64,000 nucleotides of DNA, from the NCBI GenBank assembly GCA_003280225.1, contig QCFO01000006.1, positions 1 to 64,000 of the forward strand, given 5' to 3'. The position numbers and the translations under genes were made by a program. The DNA comes from Prochlorococcus sp. AG-363-K07 (GTDB taxonomy: Bacteria; Cyanobacteriota; Cyanobacteriia; PCC-6307; Cyanobiaceae). Below, piece after piece: positions 17,866 through 25,856 of the stretch (positions are counted from its first letter, which is position 1; every line of letters starts with the position of its first letter). Under the pieces are notes generated by a model. That model worked only from the letters and a program-made list of their open reading frames with translations, did no database searches and was not told the origin of the DNA.

Positions 17866-19341
17866 ATGACTCCATCGAAAGTAGCTTGGGAACCGGTCAT
17901 TGGCTTGGAGACCCATGTTCAACTTGGAACAAACAGTAAAATTTTCACTTCTGCTTCAACTGCATTTGGAGATGATCCGAACACACATATAGATCCAGTG
18001 GTGTGTGGTCTTCCAGGAACTTTGCCAGTTCTTAATGAGAAAGTGCTCGAATATGCTGTGAAAGCAGCTATGGCTTTAAATCTACAGATTGCCGAGCACA
18101 GCAAATTCGATAGGAAGCAATATTTTTATCCAGATTTACCTAAGAATTATCAGATCTCACAATTTGATGAGCCGATTGCTGAGGATGGATGGATCGAAGT
18201 AGAAGTTGCCGAGAAGGGTAAGGATACATATATCAAGAAAATTGGAATAGAACGTCTTCATATGGAAGAAGATGCAGGCAAACTTGTGCATGCAGGGAGT
18301 GATCGATTAGCTGGCTCCACCCATTCTCTTGTTGACTACAATCGTGCCGGTGTTGCATTGGCCGAAATTGTTAGTATGCCTGATTTAAGGACAGGCAGAG
18401 AGGCTGCTGAGTATGCCTCAGAGATTCGTCGAATCATGAGATATTTAGGAGTGTCTGATGGCAATATGCAAGAAGGTTCTCTGCGATGTGATGTCAACAT
18501 TTCTGTGCGGCCTGGTCCAAATGAGCCTTTTGGAACCAAGGTTGAGATAAAGAATATGAATTCATTTTCAGCAATACAGAAGGCTTGTGAATATGAGATT
18601 CAACGTCAGATTAAGGCGTATGAAGCTGGTGAAGCAGTTATTCAAGAAACTCGTCTTTGGGATGAGGCTAAGCAGCTAACGAAGAGTATGCGATCTAAAG
18701 AAGGTAGTAGTGACTATCGTTATTTTCCTGATCCAGATTTGGGCCCTATAGAGGTCAGCAAAGAATTACGTGATATTTGGCATACAGAATTGCCTGAACT
18801 ACCTGCTGAAAAAAGACATCGTTATGCTGATCAATTTGGTCTTTCTCAATACGATGCTCGTGTACTGACTGATGAGTTTTCGATGGCTCATTATTTTGAA
18901 CGTGTTGTCGGAGCAGGTGTTGATCCTAAATCTGCTTCTAATTGGATAACAGGCGATGTTGCAGCTTTTGTTAATCTCCAAAAATTGACTTATTCACAGT
19001 TGCCATTGAAAGCAGAACAATTAGCAGAAATGATTCAGATGATTGAAAACGGAGTGATTAGCGGAAAAATTGCAAAAGAAATTTTGCCTGAATTGTTGAC
19101 TAAAGGTGGCTCACCAAAGTTGATTGTTGAGAAACGTGGATTGGGCATGATTAGTGATCCTGAAATTCTTTCTTCAATAGTAGATGAACTTTTAGCTACA
19201 TTTCCTACTGAAGTGGAGGCATTTAGAGGAGGGAAGACGAAGCTTCAAGGTTTTTTTGTTGGTCAGTTAATGAAGAAAACTTCTGGTAAAGCGGACCCTA
19301 GGCTGGCCAATCAAATTCTTTCGAAGAAGCTTAAAGCTTAA
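17866..19341 (+). CDS. gatB: Aspartyl/glutamyl-tRNA(Asn/Gln) amidotransferase subunit B
   Basis: GatB presents mischarged Glu-tRNA-Gln (and Asp-tRNA-Asn) for transamidation by GatA and GatC. The start is placed at ATG 17866 (MTPSKVAWEPVIGLETHVQL, 491 residues); the longer frame opens with TTG at 17809 and adds 19 basic residues with no family match. Signatures are VCGLPGTLPVLNEK, KQYFYPDLPKNYQISQ, GSLRCDVNISVRP and the C-terminal YqeY-like helical region with VGQLMKKTSGKADPRL. Length and motifs are complete. It converges on coaE with a 5-base gap. Confidence 0.96.
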   Translation: MTPSKVAWEPVIGLETHVQLGTNSKIFTSASTAFGDDPNTHIDPVVCGLPGTLPVLNEKVLEYAVKAAMALNLQIAEHSKFDRKQYFYPDLPKNYQISQFDEPIAEDGWIEVEVAEKGKDTYIKKIGIERLHMEEDAGKLVHAGSDRLAGSTHSLVDYNRAGVALAEIVSMPDLRTGREAAEYASEIRRIMRYLGVSDGNMQEGSLRCDVNISVRPGPNEPFGTKVEIKNMNSFSAIQKACEYEIQRQIKAYEAGEAVIQETRLWDEAKQLTKSMRSKEGSSDYRYFPDPDLGPIEVSKELRDIWHTELPELPAEKRHRYADQFGLSQYDARVLTDEFSMAHYFERVVGAGVDPKSASNWITGDVAAFVNLQKLTYSQLPLKAEQLAEMIQMIENGVISGKIAKEILPELLTKGGSPKLIVEKRGLGMISDPEILSSIVDELLATFPTEVEAFRGGKTKLQGFFVGQLMKKTSGKADPRLANQILSKKLKA

Positions 19342-19346
19342 AACTT

Positions 19347-19982
19347 TTATATAAGAGTATTGATCTGGTTTTGCCAAACCTCGGATCCTTGGTAGTTATT
19401 AATTACTACATCTGCAAGTGTGACTTTTTTTTCTAAAGACCATTGTGCATGAATACGTTGCTGAGCTTCAAAAGTACTTAGATTATCTCTTTGAATGAGC
19501 CTCTCTAATTGTTGTTCTCGTGTGCAGCTTACCACCCAGATTTCACTGCATAGTGCTGTTAAACCTGCTTCAAATAGAAGTGGGATGATGATGGCTATGA
19601 CTGGTGCATCGTGATTTGCAAGGATTGCATTTTTTAGTTTATTGATAATTATTGGATGTATCAGATTTTCTAGCCAAAGGCGTTCAGTTGGATTATTGAA
19701 AATAATTTCGCTTAATGCTTGTCTATCCACATGCTTTTTGTCGTCTACTGATTTACTAATGATTTGAGGCCCATATCGGTTAATTACAGTGATGGTGGTA
19801 GATTCCCCTGGGGCTAGAGCTTCGTGTGAATACAGGTCAGCATCAATAGTTGGGAGGCCTTTTTCTTGTTGGAGAAAGTTTCCAATGCTGGTTTTACCAG
19901 AAGCAATTCCTCCTGTTATTCCGATACGCCTTTGCGAACCATGCCAGCGTAAATGAGAATCTTGGTTGTTAATTACGCGCAT
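19347..19982 (-). CDS. coaE: Dephospho-CoA kinase
   Basis: A 211-residue P-loop kinase performing the last step of coenzyme A synthesis. Walker A is GITGGIASGKTS (residues 22-33), followed by IDADLYSHEAL and the LID-type stretch CTREQQLERLIQRDNLS. The length is typical. It starts 27 bases from the argJ start on the opposite strand, so the two genes share a very short divergent promoter region. Confidence 0.95.
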   Translation of the reverse strand: MRVINNQDSHLRWHGSQRRIGITGGIASGKTSIGNFLQQEKGLPTIDADLYSHEALAPGESTTITVINRYGPQIISKSVDDKKHVDRQALSEIIFNNPTERLWLENLIHPIIINKLKNAILANHDAPVIAIIIPLLFEAGLTALCSEIWVVSCTREQQLERLIQRDNLSTFEAQQRIHAQWSLEKKVTLADVVINNYQGSEVWQNQINTLI

Positions 19983-20009
19983 GATGACGCAGGATAAGGA
20001 AAGGTTTGC

Positions 20010-21266
20010 TTGGCTTTAGAAGAATTGAAGTTCTCGTCTAACTCTTTGTGGTCTCCTATCGCTGGTGGGATAACAGTGCCCATGGGGTTTATAGCAGCTG
20101 GAATTACAGCAGGGTTGAAGTCTTCTTGCAAACCTGATCTTGCGTTATTAGTTGCGCCTGAAGGGGCGGTTTGTGCCGGAACTTTTACACAATCTCTAGC
20201 GAGAGCGGCTTGTATAGATCTTTGCATTGAACGTTTGAAGGTAGCGTCAGGGAAAGTGAGAGCTGTGTTGATTAATTCCGGACAAGCAAATGCATGCACA
20301 GGAACGCGTGGCTTTGTCGATAGCGTATATGCAACTCAAAAACTTGCGGACTTACTGAATTTCAAAACGGAAGAAGTATTGATGTGTTCAACTGGTGTAA
20401 TAGGCGAACCCATTCCTATAGAGAATCTGATAAATGCTTTAGATCATTTGGTTGAAGATTTGGATCAAGCTGGGGGTGAAGATGCAGCAACTGCGATTCT
20501 GACAACAGATCTTGTTAAGAAGCAAATTGCTTATGAAGCTTGTCTTGATGGACGTCCTGTGCGTATTGGTGGAATGGCAAAAGGTTCAGGAATGATTCAT
20601 CCGAATATGGCGACAATGCTTGGATATATAACGTGTGATGCATCCATTCCTGCTGACTATTGGTCGAAAATGATTCATAGAGTGGCTGATGGTTCTTTTA
20701 ATGCGATAACAGTTGATGGGGATACAAGCACGAATGATTCTTTTATTGCTTTTTCAGCTGGCGATGAATTACCCCGTGAATATTGGGATACTCTCGAAAA
20801 TGGCTTATTACTGGTAGCTCAACATTTAGCTAAGGCAATTACTCGTGATGGTGAGGGGGCTAATTGCTTGCTACAGGTCGAAGTAAAAGGTGCTGAGACT
20901 GATTCAGCCGCAAGAAAGATTGCTCGTGCTATTTGCAGCTCGTCTTTAGTTAAAACTGCTATCCATGGTTGTGATGCGAATTGGGGACGCATTGTTGCAG
21001 CTGCGGGGAGCTTGGACAGCTACTTTTCAGTTGATCAGATTTCTCTCGCAATTGGTTCGCATCAACTTATTAAATTTGGTCAGCCATTAGCATTTGATCG
21101 AAATGCAACCAATTCTTATATACGAGAAAGAATGAATGGAGAATATTTAATAGATGATTGTGTGGAGATTGCTCTGGACTTGGGCCATGGTTCGGGCTGT
21201 GGCATCGCTTGGGGATGTGACTTGTCAGATCAATATGTACGTATAAATGCCGATTACACCACTTAA
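20010..21266 (+). CDS. argJ: Bifunctional ornithine acetyltransferase / N-acetylglutamate synthase
   Basis: ArgJ recycles the acetyl group in arginine synthesis. The precursor cleaves itself at the Ala-Thr bond in KGSGMIHPNMATMLGY (T202 is the nucleophile). No ATG is available in frame before the conserved SPIAGGITVPMGF region; the start is TTG at 20010, preceded by AAGGAAAGG as a good ribosome-binding site. It has 418 residues. The C-terminus is YVRINADYTT, the usual cyanobacterial ending. This 3' end is repeated twice downstream (see the repeat entries), marking argJ as an integration site. Confidence 0.96.
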   Translation: MALEELKFSSNSLWSPIAGGITVPMGFIAAGITAGLKSSCKPDLALLVAPEGAVCAGTFTQSLARAACIDLCIERLKVASGKVRAVLINSGQANACTGTRGFVDSVYATQKLADLLNFKTEEVLMCSTGVIGEPIPIENLINALDHLVEDLDQAGGEDAATAILTTDLVKKQIAYEACLDGRPVRIGGMAKGSGMIHPNMATMLGYITCDASIPADYWSKMIHRVADGSFNAITVDGDTSTNDSFIAFSAGDELPREYWDTLENGLLLVAQHLAKAITRDGEGANCLLQVEVKGAETDSAARKIARAICSSSLVKTAIHGCDANWGRIVAAAGSLDSYFSVDQISLAIGSHQLIKFGQPLAFDRNATNSYIRERMNGEYLIDDCVEIALDLGHGSGCGIAWGCDLSDQYVRINADYTT

Positions 21267-21297
21267 CCTCTAATCCCTTGCAGCACAAAGGATTTGA
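21234..21297 (+). repeat. argJ 3'-end repeat, native copy A
   Basis: This is the live end of argJ (last ten codons and stop, 21234-21266) plus about 31 bases. It matches copy B (22902-22964) through the stop codon and on into a 26-base block, 21272-21297 against 22939-22964, with 19 of 26 bases identical. It matches copy C (24394-24426) at 29 of 33 bases. Confidence 0.85.
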
Positions 21298-21314
21298 AAG
21301 ATAAAGATTTCTAA

Positions 21315-21358
21315 TATACCACTTTTATACCGGTAGTACTACTCTGACTGGGATCTCA
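21315..21358 (+). repeat. TATACC tandem element 1
   Basis: TATACC at 21315-21320 and again at 21326-21331, an 11-base period, followed by GGTAGT and then CTGACTGGGATCTCA. The same arrangement occurs at 22779, 22839 and 24273. It lies 49 bases after the argJ stop. Confidence 0.8.
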
Positions 21359-21419
21359 TGAGATGTTTTCCAAATAAACCATATTTTTCAAATCGTGAAC
21401 CTAATAATTTCATACAACA

Positions 21420-22568
21420 TTATTGTCGATCACTAACCAATTCTTTTGAATTGAAATTACCTAAAGCAATTTGTTCAAGTTTTTCTAATCTTTGATTTTG
21501 TAGTGCAAGAAGTTCTTTTAACTCTTGGTTTGTTGATTTTAGATTTTTAACCTCTGCTTTCAATTCTTTTTTCTCTTTCATACTGATCAAAGTTGGTTTA
21601 GTGATCTTGCCAAGTTGAAAGACAAAGCCAGCACGACCTGACCATGAATTGTCAGTACCTTGATATTCCTGATTGGCAGGGATAAATGACGCAGCAGCGT
21701 TAAAAGTTAATCTCTCGTTGATTGTGCTTGCACATCCTCCAGAAAGTGCATTGCTACCACTATGAGCACCAGCACCAACACCACATGCCAGAGGTGAGTC
21801 TTGAGGGACAGTTGGTAATCCTGTTAAAGCAGCACTTAATGCACCAACATTGTCGATTGCTTGATCGACATCTCTACCATTAATCAAGAGTTTTGTTCCA
21901 TTGGTGTAGTCAATGGGTATTGAATTGCCATTTGCATCTTTTGCCCAAACTTTTTGTCTGCCATTCTCTTCTTTTGTAATCCATGAGTTTTCACCAATAT
22001 GTAATTCACCATTAGATTTCTTTTCTATAATTTTTTCACCATCTATTTCTACTTTATATCCACCACTGCCATTAGAAGTTACAGTAGGCATCTCATATAA
22101 AATATTATATGCGCTAGTTTCATTCTCAAGAGCGGTAAAAGATTCTGTAGAAAACGAATTATTTTTAATGTCATATACATATTGATTATTGCTACTAGTT
22201 GCTTTAAATTTTAATTTTCCATTCGATTTGTCATAGTTAGACTTCGAAGAATTTACCTGATTCATTTTCCAATCATTTGTACCTATGTCTGAATCTTCCA
22301 TTTGCCTGAAACTTTTGATTAAGTTTTCCTGACCCGTTACAGAATTATATTTATAGACGTCAATATAGTATGAAGAATAACCTGGATCTCCTCCCTGTGA
22401 AGGATCCGATGGATCAACATATGTGTTTTCTCTTACCCAGTATGTCCTATTGGTTTTTATCGCCCAATTATCCCAATCTGCTTTAACAGACGTTCCTCCT
22501 AAAAAAAGAATTACACTAGCGAGAGCAGAAGAAGTGATACGGCGCATATTAAATTTATGATTAAGCAT
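21420..22568 (-). CDS. Secreted protein with YadA-like outer-membrane anchor and terminal coiled coil, paralogue 1
   Basis: 382 residues. Signal peptide about 1-30 (VILFLGGTSVKA, cleavage before DWDNW). Residues about 31-240 are polar, rich in Asn, Ser, Tyr and Lys. About 245-335 resemble the trimeric-autotransporter (YadA) anchor: LSAALTGLPTVPQDSP, then four alternating short strands (GVGAGAHSGSNALSGGC; INERLTFNAAASFIP; GRAGFVFQLGK). About 340-375 form a coiled coil (KKELKAEVKNLKS; QNQRLEKLEQIAL). In YadA the anchor is the very C-terminus, so a coiled coil after it is odd. Start: the first ATG has an upstream AGG; ATG at codon 8 is possible. The paralogue lies at 23210-24217. The fold assignment is by pattern, not by search. 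Confidence 0.75.
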   Translation of the reverse strand: MLNHKFNMRRITSSALASVILFLGGTSVKADWDNWAIKTNRTYWVRENTYVDPSDPSQGGDPGYSSYYIDVYKYNSVTGQENLIKSFRQMEDSDIGTNDWKMNQVNSSKSNYDKSNGKLKFKATSSNNQYVYDIKNNSFSTESFTALENETSAYNILYEMPTVTSNGSGGYKVEIDGEKIIEKKSNGELHIGENSWITKEENGRQKVWAKDANGNSIPIDYTNGTKLLINGRDVDQAIDNVGALSAALTGLPTVPQDSPLACGVGAGAHSGSNALSGGCASTINERLTFNAAASFIPANQEYQGTDNSWSGRAGFVFQLGKITKPTLISMKEKKELKAEVKNLKSTNQELKELLALQNQRLEKLEQIALGNFNSKELVSDRQ

Positions 22569-23209
22569 ACTTTGCCTAGTATCTCTAGACTGTCTATATG
22601 CTCTTCATGGATATATGTATTTTCTTTAATTACTTTTAGGAGTTTTTGAAAAGTATATAAACGTCAGAAAAGAAAAATTTAAATTATTTGATAACAAATT
22701 CAATTAACATTAAGCAAAGAAACTGATAATCAATAAAAAGTATTTCACTAATAAATTATTACCTACATGAAGTGGTCATATACCGCTTTTATACCGGTAG
22801 TTGCTCTATGACTGAATTCTCAGCGACTAAAATGACAATATACCACTAATATACCGGTAAATTGTACTAGTAGATGCATTGCTATGACTGATGTTTTTGC
22901 TTATATCAACATCAATGCCGACTATACAACTTGATTGAAATCCATTGTACTGCAAGGGGTTTGATGCCTATTTGTTTGTAACATATCGCGCTCGCACCAC
23001 TGGATTCGAACATATTATTTTCTCAATAATATTTGATCATCATGACACAAATTGATCTAGCTGTTTTTAATGTTTCGACTCTGGAAAGTGTCGTGAATGA
23101 TTTGATGATGATTTAAATCCTTCTAGAGTCAATCCCTCTAGTGGCTAGATCGTCTAGACAGTTAGTCAATTTGGACCATTATTTGCTGATATCTATTGCT
23201 TCAATTGCA
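22569..23209. other. Intergenic region of the argJ island
   Basis: 641 bases between the two divergent YadA-like genes. It holds two TATACC tandem elements (22779 and 22839) and argJ-end copy B. The rest is AT-rich. A 24-codon open frame at 23042-23116 is too short to support. The divergent promoters of both surface-protein genes should lie here. Confidence 0.6.
22779..22934 (+). repeat. Direct-repeat module 1 with argJ-end copy B
   Basis: The order is a TATACC pair (22779-22795, period 11, then CCGGTAGTTGCTCTATGACTG), a second TATACC pair (22839-22855, period 11), 46 bases, then argJ-end copy B (22902-22934). Copy B reads Y-I-N-INADYTT-stop. Against the live gene, the codons for INADYTT-stop differ only at synonymous positions (ATA/ATC, GAT/GAC, TAC/TAT, ACC/ACA, TAA/TGA). 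Module 2 at 24273-24426 has the same order and spacing. Confidence 0.85.
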
Positions 23210-24217
23210 ATGCATCTTCGTCAAATATCTTTTTCTTTAATTGCTAGTGTAATTCTTCTTTTAGGTATAGAACCTGCAAAGGCAGAATGGGATTTATGGG
23301 GCGTCATACAGGGTGATGGAGGAAATTCTCTCCAGATTTATACAATTAATAGTTCTACAGGGGCAAGTGAACTACGGAGCACATTAACGGGGTCTAACCT
23401 GACTTATGACACAGAAAATACTTATATAAACCAAATAACAGGCGATCCAACTATCTATTTTGATGATGGAAGTGGTGGCGGGACCTTAAGATCATTTGAT
23501 TTAGACACATCAACTTGGACTATACAAAGTTCAAGCCCTACTGATTATGATGGGATGTATCAACGTCAACTGATTAGGAAGAATGGGAATACATATAGTC
23601 TTGGTGCAAATTCTCTAAATTTCGAGGAAACTGACACGAAATTAAATTTGTGGGGAACCAACTCAAGTGGAAATAGAGTGCCAATTAATATCACAGATAA
23701 ATTATTGATTAAAGGCAGAGATGTTGAACAATCAATTAATAACGTTGGTGCTTTAAGTGCTGCATTAACTGGATTGCCTACAGTCCCAGAAGATTCTCCA
23801 TTGTCTTGTGGAGTAGGGACTGGAACTCATGGCGGAAATTATGCCTTATCTGGTGGATGTGCTTCAAGAATAAATGACCGCCTCACATTAAATGGGGCAG
23901 CTTCAATCATTCCTAATAATCAGGAATACCAAGGCGATGCCCAAGATCGATGGTCAGGAAGAGTTGGGTTTGTTTTCAAGCTTGGCAAGATCAACAAGCC
24001 AACTTTGATCAGCATGAAGGAGAAGAATGATTTGCAAGCTTCGAACAAAGAATTAAGGAAGCTTGTCTCGATTCAAAATGAACAGATAGCGATGCAGAAC
24101 GAACGCTTGCAGAAACTTGAGAGGATTGCACTAGGAGCAAATCAAAAAAAGAATTCCTCTTTTAACTTGTCAACCTTGTTTTTAAATATGCGCAGTTTTC
24201 TGATTTCTATGAAATAA
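23210..24217 (+). CDS. Secreted protein with YadA-like outer-membrane anchor and terminal coiled coil, paralogue 2
   Basis: 335 residues from ATG 23210, chosen because it begins a clean signal peptide (MHLRQISFSLIASVILLLG, cleavage after PAKA); the longer frame opens with GTG at 23141. The exposed region (about 25-190) is Ser/Thr/Asn/Gly-rich and unlike that of paralogue 1. The anchor is nearly the same: KGRDVEQSINNVGALSAAL, LTGLPTVPEDSPLSCGVG, ALSGGCASRINDRLTLNGAA and GRVGFVFKLGK, then KPTLISMKEK and a coiled coil (QNEQIAMQNERLQKLERIAL). A tail of about 20 residues after the coiled coil (SFNLSTLFLNMRSFLISMK) is missing from paralogue 1 and may come from a lost stop codon. It lies on the opposite strand to paralogue 1, between argJ-end copies B and C. 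Confidence 0.75.
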   Translation: MHLRQISFSLIASVILLLGIEPAKAEWDLWGVIQGDGGNSLQIYTINSSTGASELRSTLTGSNLTYDTENTYINQITGDPTIYFDDGSGGGTLRSFDLDTSTWTIQSSSPTDYDGMYQRQLIRKNGNTYSLGANSLNFEETDTKLNLWGTNSSGNRVPINITDKLLIKGRDVEQSINNVGALSAALTGLPTVPEDSPLSCGVGTGTHGGNYALSGGCASRINDRLTLNGAASIIPNNQEYQGDAQDRWSGRVGFVFKLGKINKPTLISMKEKNDLQASNKELRKLVSIQNEQIAMQNERLQKLERIALGANQKKNSSFNLSTLFLNMRSFLISMK

Positions 24218-24272
24218 ATCAACTCTTTTGTGGACTATTGAGCCAATTTGAAGTCTTACTTTTTAATCGTTT

Positions 24273-24426
24273 TATACCGCTTTTATACCGGGGTATTGCA
24301 ATGACTGGGTTTTGAGCTCCCAGAAAATATTTATACCGCGAAATACCGCCTGTCAATTAATTGAGAACCCAGTAATAGCCTTGATTTAACTCTTATGTAC
24401 ACATAAATGCCGATTAAACTACTTAA
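24273..24426 (+). repeat. Direct-repeat module 2 with argJ-end copy C
   Basis: A TATACC pair (24273-24289, period 11, then CCGGGGTATTGCAATGACTGGG), a second pair (24332-24347, period 10), 46 bases, then argJ-end copy C (24394-24426). Copy C is 29/33 identical to the live argJ end but has TAA in place of the Tyr codon, so it no longer encodes the full ending. The 46-base gap equals that in module 1. A lone TATACC follows at 24486. Confidence 0.85.
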
Positions 24427-24772
24427 TGGATAATCAACTGCGCTGGAATTGATTTTAGCTATTAAATTTTTACATATCCCATGTTTATACCGATAATCTT
24501 GTTTTTCTTCTTACTTCAATTTCCATGCAAAATTAATTAAGAGCTGAGAAGGTAACTCGTTCAATTATTTTTAGTCATATATATCTTTAATAAAGTAGGC
24601 TCTTTGTATCTATAGAACAAAATGTAATTCCCGCTTACTATGCTCATCCACCCGCACACCACAGAATAAATTGCTGTTGCAGTAGTTGCAGTTTCAGCAT
24701 TAGTAGTTGAAATTAAAATGATGGACTTGCTCAGATCGGTAATTGACTGGTCTTGATCACTTAGTTTAAAAT
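24427..24772. other. Gap in the argJ island
   Basis: 346 AT-rich bases after argJ-end copy C. It contains a single TATACC (24486-24491) and part of a start-less minus-strand open frame (24561-24791) with a hydrophobic stretch. I find no supported gene here. Confidence 0.4.
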
Positions 24773-24976
24773 ATGACTCACTATAATGGAATTAGTCTTT
24801 TGACCAATTACACCCAAGAAGAGCTTACTGAAATCTGTGAAGACGCTTTTGTAACAATTAAGGAGGCATGTATTAGATTACAAGAAAAGACTAAATGCTC
24901 AAATCAAGTTGTAATCGCCATGCTACAAAATCTCACAGAATTCTATTTATCATTAGATGAAGAAGAAGATATTTAA
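24773..24976 (+). CDS. Small acidic protein of unknown function
   Basis: 67 residues, MTHYNGISLLTNYTQEEL at the start and ending FYLSLDEEEDI. No membrane segment or signal peptide is visible; it looks like a compact helical protein with an acidic tail and two Cys. The frame opens with ATG and has balanced codon use. It is the first plausible gene beyond argJ-end copy C. I do not recognise the family. Confidence 0.5.
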   Translation: MTHYNGISLLTNYTQEELTEICEDAFVTIKEACIRLQEKTKCSNQVVIAMLQNLTEFYLSLDEEEDI

Positions 24977-25050
24977 TTGAACCTTTTAATTCTTTTAATC
25001 ATAAATTTTATAGTCTCAGATTCATGATTTCACAAGGAGTACTTCTATTT

Positions 25051-25224
25051 TTAGGATCTTAAAGTCAGGAAAGAGTAGATACTCCAGCCTGAAATATCCA
25101 GGACTTCTTTCTCTTTGTTTGCATTTGCTGAATAGCGGAGCCAATCAGCCTCTTCTAATTCCGAAAAGTGATATATATGCAATGATCCATACTTAAATTG
25201 TAATTTCTCACTTGAGTGGACATT
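25051..25224 (-). pseudogene. Possible gene remnant
   Basis: A minus-strand open frame without ATG (only a TTG at 25180-25182). It encodes a protein-like stretch including YHFSELEEADWLRYSANANK and EVLDISGWSIYSF. The composition is that of a soluble protein, not random AT-rich DNA. The family is not recognised; the absence of a start suggests a truncated gene. Confidence 0.3.
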
Positions 25225-25361
25225 TTATTTTGTAGCTATGTTAGATGATTGATTGAGACCTTCTTTTATAAATATCTCTCCATAGGTTCAAAATAACTCT
25301 GAATGCCTAACTCTTCTACTTGAATAGTTAATTCTACAATAACATCAGATTCTCTAATTGA

Positions 25362-25481
25362 GAATCATATGCTGAAGGTTTTCATTATTCTGAATTTTTA
25401 CCTCCTAGCAAAGCTGATGTGATCGTAGTTGGCAAGTACTCTGTTCGCATTGTCAGAGGATTACCTTGGAATTGCATTTAA
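25362..25481 (+). pseudogene. Possible gene remnant
   Basis: A plus-strand open frame that follows an in-frame stop and lacks a start codon. It reads ESYAEGFHYSEFLPPSKADV then IVVGKYSVRIVRGLPWNCI and a stop. The alternating hydrophobic pattern looks like real protein. Probably the 3' end of a decayed gene. Confidence 0.3.
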
Positions 25482-25632
25482 AATGTTGTAATCGAGATTA
25501 AAAAGACTAATACTCAGAGTGATAATAGATAGATGAACTTGATACACAATACGATGTTTTATGTCTATTCGATTACATAATCTATATCGAATGTTCAAAA
25601 CAATTACTATATAACTAATTTAATTAGTTGTT

Positions 25633-25779
25633 ATGGTTCGATTTAATCCTATGAAAAGGTTTTACGAAACCTTTTGGGTTCCAGTTTTTGGAAGGATATT
25701 GTACTTCTTCTCATTTTTAATCGAAGGCCAAAAACCTACAGAAAAACAAACTTTTGATCTTAGAGATAAGAATCCGTAG
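25633..25779 (+). CDS. Small basic membrane-associated protein (hypothetical)
   Basis: A 48-residue frame with an ATG start. It has an aromatic, hydrophobic segment (FYETFWVPVFGRILYFFSFL, residues 10-29) and then a polar tail (EGQKPTEKQTFDLRDKNP). The single hydrophobic segment and charged ends fit a small membrane protein of the kind common in picocyanobacteria. No family is recognised, and chance cannot be excluded. Confidence 0.45.
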   Translation: MVRFNPMKRFYETFWVPVFGRILYFFSFLIEGQKPTEKQTFDLRDKNP

Positions 25780-25856
25780 ATAGATTTTGGCTTTGTTGAT
25801 TATCCTCGATAGCAATCTCCTTTACAATAAGAAGTCTTAATGATGTCGGAGACTAT

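Larger units (their letters stand above)
24977..25632. other. Gene-poor, AT-rich gap with coding debris
   Basis: 656 bases without an intact gene. Two stretches read like remnants of genes on opposite strands (25051-25224 minus, 25362-25481 plus) and are listed separately. No RNA gene, CRISPR or IS end is visible. This looks like decaying accessory DNA beyond the argJ repeats. Confidence 0.5.

Noticed and set aside
23001..23011. GGATTCGAAC, resembling a tRNA T-loop on the minus strand in the argJ island
   Set aside because: The flanking bases do not form a T-stem or acceptor stem, so it is not a tRNA or a clear tRNA-derived att site.
23042..23116. 24-codon ORF ahead of paralogue 2
   Set aside because: Too short and without ribosome-binding site or pattern.
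24561..24791. Minus-strand open frame with a hydrophobic stretch
   Set aside because: No usable start codon before the hydrophobic region, and it overlaps the start of the small gene at 24773. Noted as possible debris only.
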